Source: a virus
DNA: 29,086 nt
IMG/VR virus record: IMGVR_UViG_3300032291_000339
Location: 1 to 29,086 of that record
Strand: one strand, 5' to 3'
Numbering within the stretch: position 1 is the first letter of the stretch; each line of letters begins with the position of its first letter. This document shows positions 1 through 6,383 of the stretch, in pieces. The position numbers and the translations under genes are program-made. Below the pieces are notes generated by a model. The model was not told the origin of the DNA. It made no database searches and was given only the letters and a program-made list of their open reading frames with translations.

Positions 1-285
1 GGGCATCTCGGAGCTGTATAAAAAATCGTTTATTGCTTTTTCCCGATTTTGTTTTGCGTTGGCTAGTTTTTTGTTTCGGTATGTTGCTCCGCGCGCAGAG
101 TTACAACTCTTGCATGACGCGACGTAGCCATCCTCAAGCGTGCCACCTTTATCACTCTCAACTAGGTGGTCTAGTTCTGTTGCGGTGTTTCGTTTGCACC
201 AATGGCAGATGGGTGAGTCGCGTAGTAGTTCTGCACGTGCTTGCTTGTAGACCGTTGTGTCGTGTTCGGTAAGTTTGCGTGTCAT
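1..285 (-). CDS. HNH endonuclease domain, N-terminal part (cut by window edge)
   Basis: The 95 codons visible encode an HNH nuclease domain. Paired cysteines C27/C30 (ICHWC) and C58/C61 (CKSCNSARG) would bind zinc, and D39-H40 (LDHL) supplies the catalytic His region. It closely matches the first 95 residues of the HNH-terminase fusion that starts at 14761, including the MTRK start. The frame is still open at base 1, so the C-terminus is missing; whether it continues into a terminase, as in unit B, cannot be seen. The start at 285 overlaps the stop of a short upstream frame (ATGA). HNH proteins next to terminases are known in HK97-like phages, where they help terminase cut DNA at packaging. 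Confidence 0.85.
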   Translation of the reverse strand, partial: MTRKLTEHDTTVYKQARAELLRDSPICHWCKRNTATELDHLVESDKGGTLEDGYVASCKSCNSARGATYRNKKLANAKQNREKAINDFLYSSEMP

Positions 286-347
286 CTCACGCGCTTCGCT
301 TGTGCTAGCGCGGCGCAAGCGCCTTGCTGTTGATTGTGGTTTGTCAT
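282..347 (-). CDS. short leader-like ORF overlapping the HNH start
   Basis: A 21-codon frame starts MTN and ends KRVR. It stops with a TGA that overlaps the ATG of the HNH gene (ATGA). An in-frame ATG at 365 would lengthen it to 27 codons. Unit B's fused HNH-terminase has a counterpart at 14758-14835 with the same overlap, the same MTN start and a shared Ala-rich AA(V/L)AQA stretch. A hairpin with arms GGCGC/GCGCC lies inside it in both units. It may be a leader peptide that couples translation into the HNH/terminase gene. The nucleotide conservation could instead belong to the hairpin. No strong Shine-Dalgarno is visible, so it may not be translated. Confidence 0.35.
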   Translation of the reverse strand: MTNHNQQQGACAALAQAKRVR

Positions 348-433
348 CTTTGTTGTCGGGTTCATGTTTGTGCTTTCTTTGTTTGTTAACTGTATGTCAT
401 CTGCAGGTCAATAGATGTGTGAATGCTCCACCC

Positions 434-606
434 ACCAGATTGCCCATCCTGGTACCCATTGCATTCAGTCGATTATGTTTACGACTCGCCTCGGCGCTTT
501 GCCTCGCTCATTTCGTCTTGCATGATTAAAGGCGCGCCGATCTACCCACGTTGCCGTGTGTCACCAACTGCCGTGCGAATGGCTTAGGTCGTGCTACTAG
601 CCGATT
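434..606 (-). ncRNA. candidate structured RNA or packaging element upstream of HNH-terminase (copy 1)
   Basis: This noncoding segment lies between VRR-NUC and HNH. Bases 470-606 align without gaps to 14958-15094 with about 20 differences in 137, and no reading frame survives in both copies. Read on the minus strand: hairpin 1 (589-563) has a GCC/GGC inner stem; hairpin 2 (558-547) is CACG-GCAA-CGTG; hairpin 3 (531-502) pairs CTTTAATC with GAGCGAGG imperfectly; hairpin 4 (453-434) is ACCAGG, 8-nt loop, TCTGGT. The other copy has CCC/GGG in hairpin 1, CTCG-GTAA-CGAG in hairpin 2, and three changed base pairs in hairpin 4. Both tetraloops of hairpin 2 are GNRA type. A cos/pac site or a 5' leader RNA are alternatives. 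Confidence 0.6.
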
Positions 607-607
607 G

Positions 608-952
608 TTACTGTCTGGGATTGCTTAAGGTGTAGAGAATGTACTCCATGTCGCTGGGCTTCCATACCGCCGCATGACATCCAGCCATCTCGCAAGCGTT
701 TAACCAAATCTTTTGTCCAGGCGTCAACTTGCCCTTTTCTGCCTTTAACTCAATGACCAACGGCCGACCGCCTTGGAATGGGTGCACCATGAACAGATCA
801 GGAAACCCCGCATCGCCTTGGACGTTTGTCATCCAGCGTCCTCGACTGTTCTGTGCCGGCAGATCGTGATGCACTAACCAGCCGTAACGCTTCGCAACGC
901 TGATCACCATGTCCTTAAAGTCTGCTTCGCTGATCTTGGAATCAATCTTCAT
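608..952 (-). CDS. VRR-NUC domain nuclease
   Basis: This small (about 114 aa) PD-(D/E)xK nuclease is of the VRR-NUC type, a family of Holliday-junction-resolvase-like, structure-specific endonucleases. The core motif is complete: GDAGFPDL with the catalytic Asp, then VIELKAEKGKLTPGQ with the E-x-K pair, and a C-terminal VWKPSD strand typical of the family. I chose the start at 952 (MKIDSK) over an ATG four codons upstream because it aligns with the start of the unit A homologue (MKLHSE). It overlaps the stop of the coiled-coil gene before it. It is the last gene of unit B and probably resolves branched or concatemeric phage DNA before packaging. Confidence 0.85.
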   Translation of the reverse strand: MKIDSKISEADFKDMVISVAKRYGWLVHHDLPAQNSRGRWMTNVQGDAGFPDLFMVHPFQGGRPLVIELKAEKGKLTPGQKIWLNACEMAGCHAAVWKPSDMEYILYTLSNPRQ

Positions 953-1154
953 CAGCAGGCACAATTCTTTTGTTATCTGCTAACCATTCCCACGCTTGCG
1001 CCAACTTCTGCCACGTTTCGCGACTTGCCTCTAAGTCTTTATACCGTTTTTCTAGCAATGCTTTTTCAGCGCGCAACGTGTCAATCACACCGCGCAAATA
1101 CTCAACTATTTCAATCGAAGTTGCCCCAGTTTGTTTCTCATCAAACGCGCTCAT
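942..1154 (-). CDS. small coiled-coil protein
   Basis: This 70-aa protein of unknown function is largely predicted helix. The middle (about residues 15-50) is rich in Leu, Glu, Lys and Arg with heptad-like spacing, suggesting a coiled coil. Its ATG overlaps the TGA of the preceding gene (ATGA) and its end overlaps the VRR-NUC start. Unit A has a 47-aa protein in the same slot with the same overlaps but little sequence identity, so the position is conserved more than the sequence. A partner of the neighbouring recombination protein is possible but is inference. Confidence 0.7.
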   Translation of the reverse strand: MSAFDEKQTGATSIEIVEYLRGVIDTLRAEKALLEKRYKDLEASRETWQKLAQAWEWLADNKRIVPADED

Positions 1155-1696
1155 TTCAGGCGCTCAATAATTTTGCTTGCCTCATGAGATTTCAACAGCT
1201 CAAGAACCGCGCTGTCATCGTTGAGGTTAAGTTGAATCATCTCCAACAGGGCAAGATCGTCCATGCCTTTGTCTTTTGCTAGTTTCTTGATGTAGCCAAT
1301 TTGCTTAGGTGTAGCAAATGCGCCAGAGGGTGTGTGCACTTGCGGTTGTGGTGTGCCACCTAAACGCTCGACCTTTTGCATTTCTTCGCGCGACGGCCTT
1401 GGCCCATTGCCTTGCGACTGGATAGAACTGTTGCTAATTGCGCGGCCAATTGAACTGGTCTCTCCGTTTTCGCACCAGGATGTCATATTGACCCCGCGTT
1501 CAGATCGTTGCTCATGGGCGTAGCCAACTGACATTGGTTTGGCATCATCAAAGTGTCTGTACAGCTCTGCACGGAATACGCACGAATCGCCGTCATAGTT
1601 CATCATGCAGGTCTCAATACGACCGTTCGGATATGCAGCCCAAAATCTGACTAGACGCTGTTCTACGGTTTCATAGTTGCTTAAATCAAAGCCCAT
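1151..1696 (-). CDS. probable phage ssDNA-annealing/recombination protein
   Basis: The N-terminal half (LSNYETVEQRLVRFW..., then GETSSIGRAI) resembles a family common in actinobacteriophages that is often annotated as Erf-like or ssDNA-binding/annealing protein. The C-terminal part (ATPKQIGYIKKLAKDKGM, then a helical segment) is a second small domain often attached to such proteins, joined by a Pro/Gln-rich linker. I set the start at 1696 (MGFDLSNYET) because its ATG overlaps the previous stop (TGATG) and matches the unit A start; an ATG at 1711 would add five residues. With VRR-NUC it forms the only visible DNA-processing module. The family name is from memory and the exact biochemical role is uncertain. 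Confidence 0.65.
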   Translation of the reverse strand: MGFDLSNYETVEQRLVRFWAAYPNGRIETCMMNYDGDSCVFRAELYRHFDDAKPMSVGYAHEQRSERGVNMTSWCENGETSSIGRAISNSSIQSQGNGPRPSREEMQKVERLGGTPQPQVHTPSGAFATPKQIGYIKKLAKDKGMDDLALLEMIQLNLNDDSAVLELLKSHEASKIIERLK

Positions 1697-2094
1697 CAGA
1701 TGCCCGCCCAAACGCTTAAACGTTGTGCATGGTCATGCGCGCCACCGCGATTCGCATAAGCCAGTTCGCCTGTGTTGCGAATAATGCCTCGACGCGCAGC
1801 TGCGTTTAGGCGTCCAGCGATGCCTTTGGTGACAGGGAACTGATCGCCCAGGTGCTTCCAAATGTCGTCAGATGTGAAGAAGCCTTTAGTCCGCGCAACG
1901 TGCACAATGGCAGCGTCCACTTCGTTTTGTTGTGGTCGTGTCCAGCGCGCATCAGCTGATGATTGTGATGCCAGCATGCCCTCAATGAATGGAGCGTTCT
2001 TTGGTGCCGGCACACGGCCATCACAGATGAAGTGTGTTTTGCCTGTAATTTCTGGGTAGGCGATTGTTGTTTTGCAGATCGTGCAGTTTGCCAT
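1696..2094 (-). CDS. zinc-ribbon and winged-helix-like protein
   Basis: This 132-aa protein starts with a probable zinc knuckle: C4 and C7 (CTIC) plus C24 near HFICDG. A stretch from about residue 55 to 110 then looks like a winged helix (VDAAIVHVARTKGFFTSDDIW, then GRLNAAARRGIIRNTG). Such proteins usually bind DNA or act as small regulators in phages. The unit A counterpart (16189-16509) keeps the helix-turn-helix-like part but has no cysteine cluster. The stop overlaps the start of the annealing-protein gene by one base. The function is inferred from fold-like features only. Confidence 0.6.
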   Translation of the reverse strand: MANCTICKTTIAYPEITGKTHFICDGRVPAPKNAPFIEGMLASQSSADARWTRPQQNEVDAAIVHVARTKGFFTSDDIWKHLGDQFPVTKGIAGRLNAAARRGIIRNTGELAYANRGGAHDHAQRLSVWAGI

Positions 2095-2115
2095 TGTCGG
2101 AATGTCCTTTGTCGG

Positions 2116-2379
2116 TTAGGAATGTGCTTGTAGTGCTTTGATTGCTAAGTCGAGTGTAGTCACATCGTAAAGCGGCATCGGGTCTTCTAGTGATAGCGAG
2201 TTTTTCATCGCGCGCAATCGTTGAATGATGCTTGCGTGAGGGTTCTGGCTAACTGCCATAATCTCGTCCATCAGACCCATGATTGCTGTGGTGTGATTTG
2301 TTTGCATTGCTTGCTCCAATATCATTCGTCGGGTTTCTTCTGATAATTCGCCTTGATTCCATGCAACGCCTTCGCTCAT
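2116..2379 (-). CDS. conserved small phage protein
   Basis: An 87-aa protein with no recognised domain. It is well conserved in unit A: both copies begin MSEGVA and share NQGEL, AIMGLMDEI, NPHAS and a C-terminal AIKAL(Q/G)AHS. I chose the start at 2379 rather than 2391 because MSEGV aligns between units and its ATG overlaps the stop of the upstream lysozyme-like gene (ATGA). It looks like a soluble, mostly helical protein. Its place between the lysis and recombination genes gives no clear role. Confidence 0.7.
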   Translation of the reverse strand: MSEGVAWNQGELSEETRRMILEQAMQTNHTTAIMGLMDEIMAVSQNPHASIIQRLRAMKNSLSLEDPMPLYDVTTLDLAIKALQAHS

Positions 2380-2885
2380 TTGACTGACCATGGCCCCCAG
2401 CCGAAGCCGTAGCGTCCGACACCGTAGTTATATATTTCTAAACCTGCGCGCAAATTAGTTACAGGGTCTAACAGACTTTTCTTGCCTGTGATCAGACCTT
2501 TTGCTGTAAGCCATTTCTGCCAACCGCCCCAGTTGATCTGCAGCAATCCGTAAGAACCGCCAAATGGGTCTTTGCGATTAACCGCGTTAGGTGTGCAATT
2601 GGATTCGCGCTTCATAATTGACTCCAGCACGGTGCGTTGATCTGCAGGCCAGCCAAGGTTGATTGCAAGCGCGCTGAACTGCTCGCAAGCGGTCGTGTAC
2701 GGGTCAATGTAAATTGTGGAACTGGTGGTCGTGGTCGGCTCAATTAGGTACGGCTGGACGCTTATCGGTGCCAAGGCGATGGTGCCAGATGGGGCGCTAG
2801 ACGCGCTAGGAGCCCCTGTGAGCGCCGTAACCCCAAAAACCGTACAAAGCACTAGCCCAATGATTTTTTCTGCTAAATAGTTCAT
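2376..2885 (-). CDS. exported lysozyme/SLT-like muralytic enzyme
   Basis: The start at 2885 has a good Shine-Dalgarno (GGAG six bases upstream) and gives 169 aa. Residues 8-25 form a hydrophobic signal peptide or membrane anchor, followed by a Ser/Thr/Pro-rich linker. The catalytic domain carries a goose-lysozyme/transglycosylase-like core: E94 in KRESNC is the probable catalytic acid, followed by GGSYGLLQIN and a C-terminal GLEIYNYGVGRYGFGWGPW. It would cleave peptidoglycan glycan strands outside the membrane. Unit A has a close homologue. With the peptidase endolysin upstream it gives each unit two wall-degrading activities. Whether it acts in lysis or at entry cannot be decided from sequence. 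Confidence 0.8.
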   Translation of the reverse strand: MNYLAEKIIGLVLCTVFGVTALTGAPSASSAPSGTIALAPISVQPYLIEPTTTTSSTIYIDPYTTACEQFSALAINLGWPADQRTVLESIMKRESNCTPNAVNRKDPFGGSYGLLQINWGGWQKWLTAKGLITGKKSLLDPVTNLRAGLEIYNYGVGRYGFGWGPWSVK

Positions 2886-3058
2886 CTTTTCTCCAAAGGT
2901 ATGGGCACACCCCAAGACGAGGCGTGCGATCTGAATGCGATTTGTCCCTGTAAGTATTTTCCCGACTCGGGTTCAGTAAAGATCTGCACGAGGATCTCTT
3001 GCCCGTTATCCATTACGCCTATGTAGACGCTGTAGTCAACGATCTGTGGATCAGTCAT
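2882..3058 (-). CDS. small conserved protein between the lysis genes
   Basis: This 58-aa protein was found by translating the gap between the two lysis enzymes. It shares PQIV(D/N)YSVY, MDNGQEILVQIFT, GQIAFR and SSWGVP with the unit A copy (17233-17409). It has no signal peptide or membrane segment. It starts at ATG 3058 after an AAGG-type ribosome-binding site, and its stop overlaps the ATG of the exported lysozyme gene. Strong conservation of both ends between the units supports that it is real. The function is unknown. Confidence 0.75.
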   Translation of the reverse strand: MTDPQIVDYSVYIGVMDNGQEILVQIFTEPESGKYLQGQIAFRSHASSWGVPIPLEKR

Positions 3059-3098
3059 ACCTTGTCCTTTTGTCGGTACTCCGACCTTAGGGGATAGG

Positions 3099-3623
3099 TC
3101 AAGCCTTCGGTGGGATTTCCCCGAACACCTTTAAGAATGCGGCTTTAACCCAGATCACCGAGTCTGCAGCTTGTGGTGTGATCTCAATGTGGAACCAGTC
3201 GCCTGGCACGCCGTGCATAGTTTCTTTGGTGTATGTCAACCACGTTTGACGATCGCATCTCCAGCCTCGACCATGCGGGCCGATGTAGTCAAGAATGCAT
3301 TGCAAGCCAAGATCGTTGGCATTAGCAACCAGTTTGTCAATAAAGACCAACGCATCTTTACGTCCTGCTTTTGGGTGTTTCTCGCTTTTGCGATATGACA
3401 GATCAACAGCTCTGCCAGTTGCGTGAACCGACAATGAACCAGGCTTGCCGCGCATGTCACGTTGACCCCAAGAACCGTTGTTCCACAGCGCGCCATTTGA
3501 TGCAGCGATTGCTTGCTTTATCCATTCGTTCATGCCGGCACGTGGTGCTGGTGATGCGCCGTCGGCGTTGCCAATGTAGTCGCGTGCGTTTGGCACGCCT
3601 TCTTTAGCTTTGGCTATTGCCAC
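3099..3623 (-). CDS. endolysin, M15-type peptidase
   Basis: The protein (about 174 aa) has the motifs of peptidase M15 (VanY/D-Ala-D-Ala carboxypeptidase-like) endolysins. SVHATGRAVDL supplies Zn ligands H67 and D74, and GDWFHIEI supplies the last ligand H145 with E147 close by. There is no signal peptide, as expected for an endolysin released through a holin. I prefer the GTG at 3623, which matches the GTG start of the unit A copy; a TTG at 3629 also exists. The start lies inside the end of the holin-like gene, so translation is probably coupled. A short C-terminal tail (SVIWVKAAFLKVFGEI) is shared by both units. Confidence 0.85.
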   Translation of the reverse strand: MAIAKAKEGVPNARDYIGNADGASPAPRAGMNEWIKQAIAASNGALWNNGSWGQRDMRGKPGSLSVHATGRAVDLSYRKSEKHPKAGRKDALVFIDKLVANANDLGLQCILDYIGPHGRGWRCDRQTWLTYTKETMHGVPGDWFHIEITPQAADSVIWVKAAFLKVFGEIPPKA

Positions 3624-3801
3624 GACCAAATGCCAAGTCTTTTGGGTTCACATATCGGATGAGAACTGGCACAAGCGCGGCGAGCGCTGCTTTGCCTAGA
3701 TCGGCTGGGTCTGTGTTGCCTGTTGAGTACACCGCGATAACCGCTGCAATTACCGAACGACCGTATGAGGCAAGTAGGGCTTTGTCTTTAGGCTTCAACA
3801 T
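3604..3801 (-). CDS. putative holin
   Basis: This 65-aa protein has two short hydrophobic segments (about residues 15-27 and 38-50) around a polar turn (GNTDPADL), ending with RYVNPKDLAFGRG. The composition, size and position immediately before the endolysin fit a small class II-type actinophage holin. Unit A has a clear homologue with the same KPKDKA start and NPKD end. It overlaps both neighbours, which implies coordinated expression of the lysis genes. The call rests on topology and context. Confidence 0.7.
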   Translation of the reverse strand: MLKPKDKALLASYGRSVIAAVIAVYSTGNTDPADLGKAALAALVPVLIRYVNPKDLAFGRGNSQS

Positions 3802-4063
3802 CTTTGGCTCCTTCTTTCGCTTTTGACTTTAGCCCGTTTGAGGCCACTAAGCCTGACAACGTGCCGGTCATAAAGACGGTCAGGGTTGATAGCAGGTCTA
3901 TGAATGCGGAGTCATTAGGGCTTTGATGTCCGATCGGCTGCGTCACAAACATGAGCGCATAGACAAAGCCAAGAACGGTGATGGCAAACACGCTGGCGAG
4001 GATGATGCCGACAACAACGATTAGTCGAGCGTGGAGCTCCTCGGGTTTAAGGCGTGGTCTCAT
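3788..4063 (-). CDS. small membrane protein, possibly second holin or antiholin
   Basis: This 91-aa protein has two clear transmembrane segments: IVVVGIILASVFAITVLGF near residue 15-38 and a second at about residue 57-75 (LLSTLTVFMTGTLSGLVA). The C-terminal tail is charged. It overlaps the holin-like gene by 14 bases. Unit A has an unrelated 54-aa, single-membrane-segment protein in the same slot, so this position is swappable. A lysis-timing role is inferred from location. Confidence 0.6.
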   Translation of the reverse strand: MRPRLKPEELHARLIVVVGIILASVFAITVLGFVYALMFVTQPIGHQSPNDSAFIDLLSTLTVFMTGTLSGLVASNGLKSKAKEGAKDVEA

Positions 4064-4244
4064 AAATCAAATCCCGTGTGCATGTGCCAGATGGGTTGCA
4101 GATCGGTGGTTCGCATTCAGGCTTCTGCCAGTTGGCTGGGTCTTGGCATGGGTAGCGATATGAGCCGTCATAACCACATCCCGCGCAACCCCACAAGACA
4201 ACTGCGATAAGCATGCCGTATCCGATGAGGTAACGCCAGCGCAC
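4047..4244 (-). CDS. small Cys-rich exported protein, possible lipoprotein
   Basis: This 65-aa protein starts with GTG, which overlaps the TAG of the gene before it by one base. Residues 5-22 form a signal sequence ending in a lipobox-like GCAGC, so C23 could be lipid-modified. The mature part is Cys- and Pro-rich (YPCQDPANWQKPECEPP, ICNPSGTC). I recall similar short proteins in environmental phages but no assigned function. Nothing comparable is present in unit A. An envelope role such as interference with other phages, or a lysis accessory, is speculation. Confidence 0.6.
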   Translation of the reverse strand: MRWRYLIGYGMLIAVVLWGCAGCGYDGSYRYPCQDPANWQKPECEPPICNPSGTCTRDLIYETTP

Positions 4245-4567
4245 TACTTTTTCTTAGTTGGTGCAGGTGGGTATGGGTTTGCGTCTTTGATTGCTTGAAC
4301 TGCTGCTTCCCATGCGGCTTGCGTATTTGTTCCGCGTTGCCACTCAAAAAACAAACCGTCAGATTGCGCTTCGTATTGTGTGCGGCGAGTTGTTTCGATA
4401 ATTGCAACTTGGTTGTTGTAATTCACTTGCGGCCATGCGGCGTCTAGTTCGGCTTGCGATGGTTTAGGTGTTTCGTCTAACCATGTAAGACCGTCATAGG
4501 TTTCGCCGTCTAAGGCCCATTGGGTGCCGGGATAATTGGCGTTTAGAATTAGTGCGTAGTCAATCAT
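4244..4567 (-). CDS. tail-fibre-associated conserved phage protein
   Basis: This 107-aa protein starts MIDYALILNANYPG and contains DGLTWLDETPKP and LFFEWQRG. This pattern recurs in many environmental phages next to tail-fibre genes, where it is usually left as a hypothetical protein or called a fibre-associated protein. It has no membrane segment. The start overlaps the stop of the fibre-like gene (ATGA). Unit A has a different 77-aa protein in the equivalent place. A role in fibre assembly is inferred from position only. Confidence 0.55.
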   Translation of the reverse strand: MIDYALILNANYPGTQWALDGETYDGLTWLDETPKPSQAELDAAWPQVNYNNQVAIIETTRRTQYEAQSDGLFFEWQRGTNTQAAWEAAVQAIKDANPYPPAPTKKK

Positions 4568-5085
4568 GCGCTGATTTCCATAACTGTGATTGAACTAAAC
4601 CCGCCATAAGTGGTATCCAAACCACGACGATTTACATATAAAGTGCCTGTGTTGCAGACGCCTTGGATTTTGTAAGTTGTTGCAGAAATAGTTGCTGGAC
4701 TATCTAAAAAAGTTACGCTACTTGAAAAAAATTGATTTCCGTAACTAGAAGACGACATACCAAAACCATTAAAAATTCCACTTCCCGAAGTACCAGCCGC
4801 AATTGCTGTTGAATCGCGCATAAGTCGCAACATTCCATCGCCACCACTTTGACCGAGTACAACAGTTGAAAAAACTAGGATTTTGTTAGTTGTTGCTGAT
4901 GGAGTGATTGAAACACTCAAATCAGTTATATCAACAAATGTCGCGCTAGTCGTGGTAAAGGTATTCGCTTTTGTTGCTTGCACGACTTGCAGAACACGAA
5001 ACGCGCCACGCAAATTATTCATTTGTGCAGCGGTCAAAACCTGCCCAGCGGTAAAACTGGCTGGAAGTGTTGTTGGTGTAGCCAT
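4564..5085 (-). CDS. tail-tip or fibre-like structural protein
   Basis: This 173-aa protein begins LPASFTAGQVLTAAQMNNLR, a short N-terminal motif seen in many phage tail-tip proteins and shared in style with the unit A fibre (FVANQILTASQMDTL). The rest is Ser/Thr/Gly-rich and predicted beta-strand, without Cys pairs or enzyme motifs. It has a clear Shine-Dalgarno (AGGAG) before its ATG and follows the minor tail protein gene. It is less than half the length of the unit A counterpart. It is a likely receptor-binding component. Confidence 0.6.
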   Translation of the reverse strand: MATPTTLPASFTAGQVLTAAQMNNLRGAFRVLQVVQATKANTFTTTSATFVDITDLSVSITPSATTNKILVFSTVVLGQSGGDGMLRLMRDSTAIAAGTSGSGIFNGFGMSSSSYGNQFFSSSVTFLDSPATISATTYKIQGVCNTGTLYVNRRGLDTTYGGFSSITVMEISA

Positions 5086-5093
5086 AAGTGCTC

Positions 5094-6383
5094 CTATCCT
5101 AAAACATTTTCTTCGTCGATGGTGCCATACACGGCGTCATCCAAAATCAGCTCATAGACGATCGTGGTTGGCGCGGTTGAGTACAGCACACGGTGGCCTG
5201 TGCTGAAGTCCAGATAGTGCTCGATGCCCTCAACCGAGAGCTCTTGCGCCAATTCGGTCGTGCCGGCGCCGCTTGGAAATGTCTTTTCTACGGTAATGGT
5301 GTCGCCTATTTCTAGGGTTGCCAAGGTGTCTTTTTGGGCTGTAGTCAGCATTAGAAACGCGGTTTCTACTGACGTGTATCGGGCTTCTGGTTCAGGGTTA
5401 AGCAGGTAGGCAGCTGCGGCGTCAATAGATGGTTGTTCGTGTAGCAGACTGTTGGTAATGCTGTTGGTTTGTATAAAGTACTGTGCAATTGATGCCAGGT
5501 CTGATGCGGTTGCGGTGTTGCCGTTTAAGCCTGTTACGACCGCGCGATTGATCACCGAGTCCGCTTCAAACGAGATGCCTACGCCACGGTATTTGTAGTT
5601 TGTGCCGTCATCGTGAAAATCAGCAACCGATGCCGACAGGGTGTTGCCAATGCGGTCTTGGAATGTAAGCACACCATCACGCGACATGAACAAGCGCCCA
5701 AACTCGGCCGTGTCGTTAATCTGGGTTAAATATTGCAACACGTTCGTTCCTGCCGGCACGGTGTATGCAGCGGCATGGCCGAGGTCTACGGTGCCAGTTG
5801 AGATGTTGCGGGCTAGGGCTGGGAAGTCAACTTCTGGCAGATCTAAGACGGTTTCTATGCGTTCGCCTGATGTTTCGGTGGTGACGTTTAGTTCGTCTAA
5901 ATAGGTTTGTGCTAGTAGGTAGAATTGGTCAGCGCAATAGACGGTCACGGTGTCCAGACCGCCAAGCGCAAAATTGTAGTCATAGTTCACGACATAACCC
6001 GAATAAAGCAATTCAGGTACATCGGTAGAGCTGTATCGAATCAGTTTGACTTCGCGCATAGGTGCAAGCCCAGGCTTAGATTCCGCGGTGTCGTAATACG
6101 GGCTGTTTTCGTCAAATGGGTTGAACACGCCGTCAACGTCTTGGATGGTGAATGTCATCGTGCCAGCGCTAAACGTATCGCCAATGTCGCGTCGGCCGCG
6201 CTTAGCGGTGATCGTTGTTACCGAATCCATAACGCTTGCAAACTCGGTTGTACCGTCCAGCACGTACTGGGTGTTATCTAAGATGCCTTTGGTTGCCGAG
6301 TCAAGAGTAAACCCGTCTTGGATAAATCCTGTGGCGATCTGCAGGTCATAGTTGCCTGAATCAACAACAGCTGTGCCGGGCAT
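5094..6383 (-). CDS. minor tail protein (tail tip/hub)
   Basis: This 429-aa protein follows the tape measure gene directly, sharing one base of its stop (TGATG). The beta-rich N-terminal part contains RGRRDIGDTFSAGTMTF and NPFDENSPYYD, and the central part AQTYLDEL and LDLPEVDFPAL. All are strongly conserved in unit A (19713-20987), as is the C-terminal TTIVYELILD. Position and length fit a tail-tip/hub protein of a minimal siphovirus. No catalytic motif is visible. Confidence 0.8.
   Translation of the reverse strand: MPGTAVVDSGNYDLQIATGFIQDGFTLDSATKGILDNTQYVLDGTTEFASVMDSVTTITAKRGRRDIGDTFSAGTMTFTIQDVDGVFNPFDENSPYYDTAESKPGLAPMREVKLIRYSSTDVPELLYSGYVVNYDYNFALGGLDTVTVYCADQFYLLAQTYLDELNVTTETSGERIETVLDLPEVDFPALARNISTGTVDLGHAAAYTVPAGTNVLQYLTQINDTAEFGRLFMSRDGVLTFQDRIGNTLSASVADFHDDGTNYKYRGVGISFEADSVINRAVVTGLNGNTATASDLASIAQYFIQTNSITNSLLHEQPSIDAAAAYLLNPEPEARYTSVETAFLMLTTAQKDTLATLEIGDTITVEKTFPSGAGTTELAQELSVEGIEHYLDFSTGHRVLYSTAPTTIVYELILDDAVYGTIDEENVLG

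Noticed and set aside
434-606. tRNA, tmRNA or transposon-associated (HEARO/omega) guide RNA as identity of the structured element
   Set aside because: No acceptor stem/T-loop pattern and no RuvC-bearing IscB-type protein; the nearby HNH belongs to a packaging protein.
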